Source: Mactromeris polynyma (lineage: Eukaryota > Mollusca > Bivalvia > Venerida > Mactridae). From it: a DNA stretch of 64,000 nt. The translations under genes and the position numbers were made by a program. Position 1 is the first letter of the stretch; each line of letters begins with the position of its first letter. The notes below the pieces were generated by a model. That model was not told the DNA's origin. It ran no database searches and was given only the letters and a program-made list of their open reading frames with translations. Below are positions 15,193 to 25,526 of this stretch, one piece after another. Location of the stretch: positions 1 to 64,000 of the forward strand of contig JASFXZ010000142.1 in NCBI GenBank assembly GCA_032209605.1, in the 5' to 3' direction.

Positions 15193-17752
15193 CTGTGGAT
15201 TCATTAATTTTCGTTGGTACCAAATTTCGTGGTTTTGTCAAAATGGGCATTTCGTGGGGTACTTGAATTCGTGGTTTTTTGATTTTTGAAGCATAAATTA
15301 AAAAAGTAGTCTATAAGTCCAAAACAAATAAAATATATATGTCAATTAGAAAACAGTGACACGGACCCGAAAGATATACAGGTATTTTCTCACCTTTCAT
15401 TGTTATCGATGTTACATCGTGTGGCCCCGTTCCCTTAGTTAGCCACACTATGCAAGTGTCAATTAACACATTATATTGAGAATTATCTACCTATTGTTTA
15501 CATCACATGTCATTTAAATATGTCAATTAAGCACCAGTTAATCTGGCGCTAAACGAATTAACAATCAGTCAATAAAAGTTAATGCAAATCATCTTCGAAA
15601 TCACTCGCTTTTGAGAAACCAAACTATCGTCTACACACAAGCTAAATATAGAATTATGTTGATGTCGTGGCTAAAGTCCGGTAACGTCGTTACACGGTTA
15701 CCGTCAACTCCGGGGTTACCGAATCCAGAAGATGCTGCATCACCAAGAGAGGCTCGTACATTTCAAGCAGCCAACGACTACGTAGATATACAATCAGAAA
15801 GTCAGAAGCAGTCCAGAAAAAGAAAGCGGGGAGATTACGGCCACTACGATGACGAGTCAAGGGCTAAAATTGCAAGATATGCAATTGATAATGGGGTTGC
15901 TAAGGCCTCGAGGAAATTCTCCTCTTTGTATTGTCGAAAAGTAAGCGAGACCACCGTGAGAAGTATGAGGGACCAGTTTGTGAAAGCAAAGAAGAAGAAT
16001 GGGGAAGATACCACAACGTTACCCCGTTCACCGAGGGGTCCACCATTAATGCTAGGTATCGTGGATGAAGACGTACAGGCCTGGGTTCGAAGAGTAAGAA
16101 TTCACGGAGGGGTAATTAACGCACGGGTTGTCCAAGCAGGTGCGGAGGGAATAATGACTAAAATCGCCCGCCAGAAATTAACGAAGTTCGGGGGCTCAGT
16201 AGAAATTACGAAGTACTACGCCAGATCCGTACTTCGGAGGATGGGGTTTGTTAAGAGGAAGGGGACCAAGAACGTCAAAAACCTACCCTTAGACTTCGAT
16301 GAGATTAAGTCTGCGTTTGTGGAGAAAGTGAGCAACGTTGTAAGTGGACACAACATTCCTGACTCGCTTGTTATCAACTGGGATCAGACGGGATGTCAGC
16401 TTGTACCAGGTGGACAGTGGACCATGGACCAGTGTGGTTCCCAGCAAGTGACCATTGCTGGGTTAGATGACAAACGCCAGATCACTTTATTGTTAGCTGT
16501 TACCAAATCTGGACAACTTCTCCCCCCACAAGTGATATACGCAGGAAAGACGAACAAATCCCTCCCGAAGAATGTTGAATTTCCAGAATCGTGGGATGTC
16601 ACGTGCACTGAAAACCACTGGAGTAATGAAGACAGTATGCTAAGATACATCGATAACATCATTGTGCCTTACGTTAATGGGATCAGAGACACTTTACCCC
16701 TGTCGCAGTGTGACCAGCAAGCCGTGGCGATTTTCGATGTCTTCCGTGCTCATCAGTGTGCTACAGTTATCGCCAAGTTGAAGGAAAACGGGATTACGCC
16801 ATTGTTCGTTCCAGCTTGCTGTACGGATCGTCTACAGCCCTTAGATTTGTCACTCAACAAGGAATACAAGGATTGTCTGAAGGACTGCTTTCATGATTGG
16901 TATACTTCCAAGATTATCTCAGCATTTGACGAAGATGACGATACCATGGCTAATGTGGATCTGAAGATGTCAACGCTCAAACCCATTCATGCCAATTGGA
17001 TCATTACTACACATGGGAAATTTGAAGATCGGCGAGATTTAGTTGTGAAGGGGTTTCAGTTAGCCGGACTTTGTTAAAAGTGATTGTTATTGTGTGATGA
17101 TTACAAGTGACTGTACAGTGTGACTGGAATTGTGTTAATTCAGCGTAAAAATGATACCATCATTCATCATGATTGATCGTTAATGATATTATTATTTTGC
17201 TATTATTATTTAATAACATGTGAAAAACAAATTAAATTTCTTATAACTCTCTGTGATTGTTTGTTATTTTTTATCACTTATTTTATAACTGTCACAAACT
17301 GTATAATTACGCTATAACGACGATACATTTCACACGTTGAGATTATACTTCCAACACACTGATCACAACGATATGAAAATATTCGTGTACTGTACTTGGA
17401 AGTAGAGCTGCTAAATATAGCACACCAGATCAACAACATCATCACAGAACTGACTACTCAACTTAATAATGACGAAGAATATATAACAAACATAAATAGT
17501 AAAAGCATTAATAGTTTATTGTTATCAAATATTTACATTATATATACACCAACATGCTTATAAACTGACACAATTCACGGGAGGTAACCGCGTGTTAGCG
17601 GCGATGTTTATCTGGAGTGTACTAGTTTTCGGACATAGACTTTTCGGATACGATCGTAAGACAAAATTTTCGTTGGGTACTTGAATTCGTGGATAAGCTC
17701 AACCACGAAATCCACGAAATTTAATGTTCAACGAAAATTAATGAATCCACAG
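15193..17752 (+). mobile_element. Complete pogo-like (Tc1/mariner superfamily) DNA transposon
   Basis: The element is 2560 bp with terminal inverted repeats starting CTGTGGATTCATTAATTT. The first 24 bp are identical at both ends, with further imperfect similarity inside (subterminal 'aaatttcgtgg' and 'ggtacttgaattcgtgg' motifs). It is flanked by TA at 15191-15192 and 17753-17754. The uninterrupted satellite units read 'ggctatatgatcag' at this place, so the insertion with TA duplication can be read off directly. It encodes one transposase. A non-autonomous relative lies at 29711-29922. Confidence 0.95.
15656..17077 (+). CDS. Pogo-like transposase, DDD type, apparently intact
   Basis: This transposase would excise and re-insert its element at TA sites. 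Starting at the ATG at 15656 the protein has 473 aa; the open frame continues upstream to about 15611 without an ATG, so 15656 is chosen. An N-terminal helix-turn-helix DNA-binding region lies around residues 63-107 (ARYAIDNG...KFS...TVRSMRDQF). The catalytic core shows NWDQTG with D243, IFDVFRAHQ with D361 and LQPLDLSLNK with D397. The last two aspartates are 35 residues apart, within the usual pogo/Tigger range. The second motif reads FDVFRAH where many family members have a DN pair. No frameshift or internal stop is seen. The protein ends in GFQLAGLC. It is the only gene in the transposon and is much richer in GC than the surrounding satellite. An untranslated 5' exon cannot be excluded. 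Confidence 0.93.
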   Translation: MLMSWLKSGNVVTRLPSTPGLPNPEDAASPREARTFQAANDYVDIQSESQKQSRKRKRGDYGHYDDESRAKIARYAIDNGVAKASRKFSSLYCRKVSETTVRSMRDQFVKAKKKNGEDTTTLPRSPRGPPLMLGIVDEDVQAWVRRVRIHGGVINARVVQAGAEGIMTKIARQKLTKFGGSVEITKYYARSVLRRMGFVKRKGTKNVKNLPLDFDEIKSAFVEKVSNVVSGHNIPDSLVINWDQTGCQLVPGGQWTMDQCGSQQVTIAGLDDKRQITLLLAVTKSGQLLPPQVIYAGKTNKSLPKNVEFPESWDVTCTENHWSNEDSMLRYIDNIIVPYVNGIRDTLPLSQCDQQAVAIFDVFRAHQCATVIAKLKENGITPLFVPACCTDRLQPLDLSLNKEYKDCLKDCFHDWYTSKIISAFDEDDDTMANVDLKMSTLKPIHANWIITTHGKFEDRRDLVVKGFQLAGLC

Positions 17753-20700
17753 TATATGATCAGATTACTTGAAAAATTAGAGTGTCTCATTCGAAATATT
17801 GTTATGCTCAGGTCCGCAAATAAACAACCTGAAATAACAGTTAAATTCATATATACATGTCCCATGTTATATTTACTATTTTGAATGCAATTAGTGAGGA
17901 AAATAGAGTTCACCTGTTGATTATATTGACCTAATATACTAATAGAATATGCACAATTTCCCACTTTCAAGGCAATTTATAGGTATATTTGAGTTCAAGA
18001 GTGTCTATATTGACCTACAATTCATATATAATATGTTATATTCAGTGTTTTGAATGCAATTAGTGAGTAAAATAGAATTCAATTGTTGATTATATTGACC
18101 TAATATACCTCTAGATTATGTCTAATTTCCTATTTTGAATGCAATTTATGGGTATATGTCAGTCCTTTTGTGAATATATTGACATAACATTCATATATAA
18201 TGTGTTATATTTACTATTGTGAATGCAATAAATGGGGAAAATAGAGTTCACTTATGTTATTATATTGACCAAATATACCTATATAATATGCACAATTTCC
18301 CACTTTCAATGCAATTTATGGTATATTTGAGTTCATTTGTGGATCTATTGACCTAAAAGTCATATATAATGTGTGATATTCACTGTTTTGAATGCAATTA
18401 GTGAGGAAAGTAGAGTTCACCTTTTGATTACATTGACCTAATATATCAAAAGGTAATGCACAATTTCACACTTTCTATTTGCAATTTATGAGTATATTTG
18501 AGTTCATTTGTGAATATATTGACCTTAAATACATCTATAAAGTGTAGATCTTACTATTTTGAATGCAATTAGTGAGGGAAATAGAGTTCACCTGTTGATG
18601 ATATGGAACTTAATGTACCTAAAGAATATACACAATTTTCCACTTTCAATGCAATTGATGGGTATATTTGAGTTCATTTTTGAATATATTGAACTCAAAT
18701 GCATATATAATGTGTGATATTCACTGTTTTGAATGCAATTAGTGAGGAAAACAGAGTTCACTTTTTGATTACATTGACCTAATATACCTAAAGAATATGC
18801 ACAATTTCCCACTTTCAATGGAATTCATGGGTATATTTGAGTTCATTTTTGAAAATATTGACCTTAAACACATCTAAAAGTGTAAATCTTACTATTTTGA
18901 ATACAATTAGTGAGGGAAATAGAGTTCACTTTTTGATTACATTGACCTAATATACCTAAAGAATATGCACAATTTCCCACTTTCAATGGAATTCATGGGT
19001 ATATTTGAGTTCATTTTTGAAAATATTGACCTTAAATACATTTACAGTGTGTAAATTTTACTATTTTGAATGCAATTAGTGAGGGAAATAGAGTTCACCT
19101 GTTGATTATATTGACCTAATATACTAATATAATATGCACAATTTCCCACTTTCAAAGCAATTGATGGGTATATTTGAGTTCAAGAGTGACTATATTGACC
19201 TAAAATTCATATATACTATGTTATATTCAGTGTTTTGAATGCAATTAGTGAGTAAAACAGAATTCACCTGTTGATTATATTGACCTAATATACCTATAGA
19301 TTATGTCTAATTTCCTATTTTGAATGCAATTTATGGGTATATGTCAGTCCTTTTGTGAATATATTGACATAACATTCATATATAATGTGTTATATTTACT
19401 ATTTTGAATGCAATAAATGGGGAAAATAGAGTTCACTTATGTTATTATATTGACCAAATATACCTATATAATATGCACAATTTCCCACTTTCAATACAAT
19501 TTATGGTATATTTGAGTTCATTTGTGGATCTATTGACCTAAAAGTCATATACAATTTGTTATATTTACTATTTTGAATGCAATTAGTGAGTAAAATAGAG
19601 TTCACCTTTTGATTATATTGACCTATTTTACCTGAAGAATATGCACAATTTACAACTTACAATGCAATTCATGGGTATAATTGTTTTTAATTGTGGATAT
19701 ACTGACCTAAAAGTCATATATAATGTGTGATATTCACTGTTTTGAATGCAATTAGTGAGGAAAGTAGAGTTCACCTTTTGATTACATTGACCTAATATAT
19801 CAAAAGGTAATGCACAATTTCACACTTTCTATTTGCAATTTATGAGTATATTTGAGTTCATTTGTGAATATATTGACCTTAAATACATCTATAAAGTGTA
19901 AATCTTACTATTTTGAATGCAATTAGTGAGGGAAATAGAGTTCACCTGTTGATGATATGGAACTTAATGTACCTAAAGAATATACACAATTTTCCACTTT
20001 CAATGCAATTGATGGGTATATTTGAGTTCATTTTTGAATATATTGAACTCAAATGCATATATAATGTGTGATATTCACTGTTTTGAATGCAATTAGTGAG
20101 GAAAACAGAATTCACTTTTTGATTACATTGACCTAATATACCTAAAGAATATGCACAATTTCCCACTTTCAATGGAATTCATGGGTATATTTGAGTTCAT
20201 TTTTGAAAATATTGACCTTAAACACATCTAAAAGTGTAAATCTTACTATTTTGAATACAATTAGTGAGGGAAATAGAGTTCACCAGCTGATGATATGGAA
20301 CTAATGTTCCTAAAGTATGTACACAATTTTCCACTTTGAATGCAATTTATGGGTTTAAATGAGTTTATTTTTGAATATATTGACCCAAAATTACTATTTT
20401 GAATGCAATTAGTGAGGAAAACAGAGTTCACCTGTTGATATTATTGACCTATATTCCTAAAGAATATGCACAATTTCCCATTTTCAAGCAATTGATGGGT
20501 ATATTTTAGTGCATTTGTGAATATATTGACCTAAAATTCATATATAATATGTTGTATTTACTATTTCAATGCATTTAATGAGGAAAACATAGTCCACCTG
20601 TTGATTATATTGACCTAATGTTCCCAAAGGATATGCACAATTTACCATTTTCAAGCAATTGATGGGTATATTTTAGTGCATTTTTGAATATATTGACCTA

Positions 20701-21871
20701 AAATTCATATATAATATGTTGTATTTACTATTTCAATGCATTTAATGAGGAAAACATAGTCCACCTGTTGATTATATTGACCTAATGTTCCCAAAGGATA
20801 TGCACAATTTACCTCATTCAATGCAATGTATGGGTATATTTGAGTTCATTTTGGAATATATTGACCTAAAATTTATATATAATATGTTATATTTACTATT
20901 TTCAATGCAATTAATGAGGAAAATAGTGTTCAACAGTTGATTATATTGGCCTAATATACCTATAGAATATGCACAAATTACAAATTACAAATTACAATGC
21001 AATTTATGGGTATATTTGTGTTCATTTATAAATATATTGACCTAAAAGGCATATAGAATGTGTTATAATCACTGTTTTGAATGCATTTAGTGAGGAAAAC
21101 AGAGCTCACCTTTTGATTACATTGACCCAATATACCTGAAAAATATGCTCAATTTACCTCCTTCACTGCAATTTATGGGTATATTTGAGTTCATTTTTGA
21201 ATATTTTGGCAACAAATTCATATAAAACATGTTATAATTACTATTTTGAATGCAATTAGTGAGGAAAACAGAGTTCATCTTTTGATTACATTGACCTAAT
21301 ATACATGAAGAATATGCACAATGTCCCACTTTCAATGCAATTGATGGGTATATTTGAGTGCATTTATGAATATATTGACCTAAAATTCATACATAATATT
21401 TTGTATTTACTATTTCAATGCATTTAATGAGGAAAACATAGTTCACCTGTTGCTTATATTGACCTAATGTTCCCAAAGGATATGCACAATTTACCTCATT
21501 CAATGCAAATTATGGGTATATTTGAGTTCATTTTTGAATATATTGGCAACAAATTCATATAAAACATGTTATATTTACTATTTTGAATGCAATTAGTGAG
21601 GAAAATAGAGTTCACCTGTTGATTATATTGACCTAATATACCTATGGATTATGTAAAATTTCCTATTTTGAATGCAATTTATGGGTATATTTCAGTCCTT
21701 CTGTGAATATATTGACATAAAATTCATATATAATATGTTATATTCACTGTTTTGAATGCAATTAGTGAGGAAAATAGAGTTGACCTTTTGATTTCATTGA
21801 CCTAATACACCTAAAGAATATGCACAATTTCCCATTTTCAGTGCTGTTTATGGGTATATTTGAGTTCATTT

Positions 21872-24800
21872 TGCGTATGGTGGACGGAGCTCCGCAAAAA
21901 CACGCCGTATGTTAAACATTTAACCGGTTCTCACTCGTTGGAAATAAAGAAATTACACTCACTCGTTGGAAATGAATACTTTGACCATATTATCCGGTCA
22001 TTTTACGGTATTTGCGGGGCCGAAATGTAGGTCCCAGTTATTGTAAAGCAAGGCGAAGTGTATAATATAACCTACTTCTAGTTCAGTTTGAATACTTTGA
22101 GGTACAGTGAATATAAATTCGTTACATTTTTAGACAACCCTTGATTTAAGCATCATATGATTTATACTATGAAATACAGAATACTAAAAGTGATAAAAAA
22201 GAAGAACCATATAACCTTATAGCTTAAAACATGCTAAGGTTTGCTAAAAGAGTTTTTAATTAACTTGAAAGATATGAGATGGGTTTGAAAAAAGCCATCT
22301 GACACAAATTAAATAAATACACCAAAATTCAAGTATTAAATGGTTATGTATAGAATGTTGTAATCATCTTAGTATTTGAATTTCATTAATTAATAAGAAT
22401 TTCAGATAGTTAGGCTATATGATCAGATTACTTGAAAAATTAGATTGTCTCATTCGAAATATTGTTATGCTCAGGTCCGCAAATAAACAACCTGAAATAA
22501 CAGTTAAATTCATATATACATGTCCCATGTTATATTTACTATTTTGAATGCAATTAGTGAGGAAAATAGAGTTCACCTGTTGATTATATTGACCTTATAT
22601 ACTAATAGAATATGCACAATTTCCCACTTTCAAAGCAATTTATAGGTATATTTGAGTTCAAGAGTGTCTATATTGACCTAAAATTCATATATAATATGTT
22701 ATATTCAGTGTTTTGAATGCAATTAGTGAGTAAAATAGAATTCAATTGTTGATTATATTGACCTAATATACCTCTAGATTATGTCTAATTTCCTATTTTG
22801 AATGCAATTTATGGGTATATGTCAGTCCTTTTGTGAATATATTGACATAACATTCATATATAATGTGTTATATTTACTATTGTGAATGCAATAAATGGGG
22901 AAAATAGAGTTCACTTATGTTATTATATTGACCAAATATACCTACATAATATGCACAATTTCCCACTTTCAATGCAATGTATGGTATATTTGAGTTCATT
23001 TGTGGATCTATTGACCTAAAAGTCATATATAATGTGTGATATTCACTGTTTTGAATGCAATTAGTGAGGAAAGTAGAGTTCACCTTTTGATTACATTGAC
23101 CTAATATATCAAAAGGTAATGCACAATTTCACACTTTCTATTTGCAATTTATGAGTATATTTGAGTTCATTTGTGAATATATTGACCTTAAATACATCTA
23201 TAAAGTGTAGATCTTACTATTTTGAATGCAATTAGTGAGGGAAATAGAGTTCACCTGTTGATGATATGGAACTTAATGTACCTAAAGAATATACACAATT
23301 TTCCACTTTCAATGCAATTGATGGGTATATTTGAGTTCATTTTTGAATATATTGAACTCAAATGCATATATAATGTGTGATATTCACTGTTTTGAATGCA
23401 ATTAGTGAGGAAAACAGAGTTCACTTTTTGATTACATTGACCTAATATACCTAAAGAATATGCACAATTTCCCACTTTCAATGGAATTCATGGGTATATT
23501 TGAGTTCATTTTTGAAAATATTGACCTTAAATACATTTACAGTGTGTAAATTTTACTATTTTGAATGCAATTAGTGAGAGAAATAGAGTTCACCTGTTGA
23601 TTATATTGACCTAATATACTAATATAATATGCACAATTTCCCACTTTCAAAGCAATTGATGGGTATATTTGAGTTCAAGAGTGACTATATTGACCTAAAA
23701 TTCATATATACTATGTTATATTCAGTGTTTTGAATGCAATTAGTGAGTAAAACAGAATTCACCTGTTGATTATATTGACCTAATATACCTATAGATTATG
23801 TCTAATTTCCTATTTTGAATGCAATTTATGGGTATATGTCAGTCCTTTTGTGAATATATTGACATAACATTCATATATAATGTGTTATATTTACTATTTT
23901 GAATGCAATAAATGGGGAAAATAGAGTTCACTTATGTTATTATATTGACCAAATATACCTATATAATATGCACAATTTCCCACTTTCAATACAATTTATG
24001 GTATATTTGAGTTCATTTGTGGATCTATTGACCTAAAAGTCATATACAATTTGTTATATTTACTATTTTGAATGCAATTAGTGAGTAAAATAGAGTTCAC
24101 CTTTTGATTATATTGACCTATTTTACCTGAAGAATATGCACAATTTACAACTTACAATGCAATTCATGGGTATAATTGTTTTTAATTGTGGATATACTGA
24201 CCTAAAAGTCATATATAATGTGTGATATTCACTGTTTTGAATGCAATTAGTGAGGAAAGTAGAGTTCACCTTTTGATTACATTGACCTAATATATCAAAA
24301 GGTAATGCACAATTTCACACTTTCTATTTGCAATTTATGAGTATATTTGAGTTCATTTGTGAATATATTGACCTTAAATACATCTATAAAGTGTAAATCT
24401 TACTATTTTGAATGCAATTAGTGAGGGAAATAGAGTTCACCTGTTGATGATATGGAACTTAATGTACCTAAAGAATATACACAATTTTCCACTTTCAATG
24501 CAATTGATGGGTATATTTGAGTTCATTTTTGAATATATTGAACTCAAATGCATATATAATGTGTGATATTCACTGTTTTGAATGCAATTAGTGAGGAAAA
24601 CAGAATTCACTTTTTGATTACATTGACCTAATATACCTAAAGAATATGCACAATTTCCCACTTTCAATGGAATTCATGGGTATATTTGAGTTCATTTTTG
24701 AAAATATTGACCTTAAACACATCTAAAAGTGTAAATCTTACTATTTTGAATACAATTAGTGAGGGAAATAGAGTTCACCAGCTGATGATATGGAACTAAT

Positions 24801-25294
24801 GTTCCTAAAGTATGTACACAATTTTCCACTTTGAATGCAATTTATGGGTTTAAATGAGTTTATTTTTGAATATATTGACCCAAAATTACTATTTTGAATG
24901 CAATTAGTGAGGAAAACAGAGTTCACCTGTTGATATTATTGACCTATATTCCTAAAGAATATGCACAATTTCCCATTTTCAAGCAATTGATGGGTATATT
25001 TTAGTGCATTTGTGAATATATTGACCTAAAATTCATATATAATATGTTGTATTTACTATTTCAATGCATTTAATGAGGAAAACATAGTCCACCTGTTGAT
25101 TATATTGACCTAATGTTCCCAAAGGATATGCACAATTTACCATTTTCAAGCAATTGATGGGTATATTTTAGTGCATTTTTGAATATATTGACCTAAAATT
25201 CATATATAATATGTTGTATTTACTATTTCAATGCATTTAATGAGGAAAACATAGTCCACCTGTTGATTATATTGACCTAATGTTCCCAAAGGAT
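21872..25294. repeat. Higher-order unit 5, truncated
   Basis: Spacer 21872 to about 22506, then dimers up to 25294, where the array stops after 'cccaaaggat'. It shares the unit 2 variants. Unit 2 continues past the matching point (about 9086) for more than 1 kb, so this unit is cut short. Confidence 0.9.
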
Positions 25295-25401
25295 TACGCT
25301 CCACATACAGCGCTTTGATTTCACTCTATTCGTTCTATTCACACGCTGCTATAATATATAGCGTACAGTGATATGTTGACCTCTTGACCTGAACACGTTA
25401 G

Positions 25402-25477
25402 CCAATGAAACAGTCGCCGTAAACGAAATCTCTATTTTCCGTGATACTTATTTTCATTGGTCAGAACTATGACGTCA
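25402..25477 (+). promoter_or_regulatory. Possible core promoter elements upstream of the helicase gene
   Basis: Only 232 bp separate the satellite edge from the helicase ATG. In this stretch there is a CCAAT box (25402-25406), an inverted CCAAT (ATTGG near 25456) and a perfect cAMP-response-type palindrome TGACGTCA (25470-25477). The motifs are read directly; their function is inferred from position only. Confidence 0.35.
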
Positions 25478-25526
25478 CTGCGAAAGTAAAAATAGACGGG
25501 TATTTTTCCTACAATTGTAGTCAAAA

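Larger units (their letters stand above)
14647..21871. repeat. Higher-order unit 4, split by a pogo-like element
   Basis: The span is 7225 bp. Removing the transposon and one TA target copy (2562 bp) leaves 4663 bp, the length of unit 1, with unit 1 variants throughout. The spacer is interrupted at 15192/17753. Confidence 0.92.
1..25294. repeat. Satellite block with multi-level higher-order structure
   Basis: The whole stretch apart from the spacers and one transposon is tandem AT-rich satellite. Two related half-monomers of about 83 bp alternate. Half A reads 'ttgacctaatatacc...gcaatttatgggtatat' and half B 'ttgacctaaaattcat...gcaattagtgaggaaa'; both share TTGACCTAA, GAATGCAATT and GAGTTCA at matching places, so they descend from one ancestral monomer. 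An A+B dimer is about 167 bp. About 23-24 dimers plus a 635-bp spacer make a unit of about 4.5 kb. The short minus-strand reading frames of 68-80 aa that recur in it are by-products of the repeat. The block ends abruptly at 25294 within a dimer. Confidence 0.97.

Noticed and set aside
16396..16662. 88-aa minus-strand frame inside the transposase
   Set aside because: It is a shadow of the catalytic region of the transposase on the opposite strand.
246..24667. Recurring minus-strand frames of 68-80 aa in the satellite
   Set aside because: They repeat with the array, start in different dimers and have no protein features; they arise from the AT-rich repeat and its few stop codons on one strand.
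1..25294. CRISPR-like array
   Set aside because: The repeats are contiguous satellite without unique spacers, in an animal genome.
1..25294. Centromere identity
   Set aside because: The hierarchy resembles centromeric satellites, but nothing in the sequence proves it; I did not find a convincing CENP-B-box-like motif.
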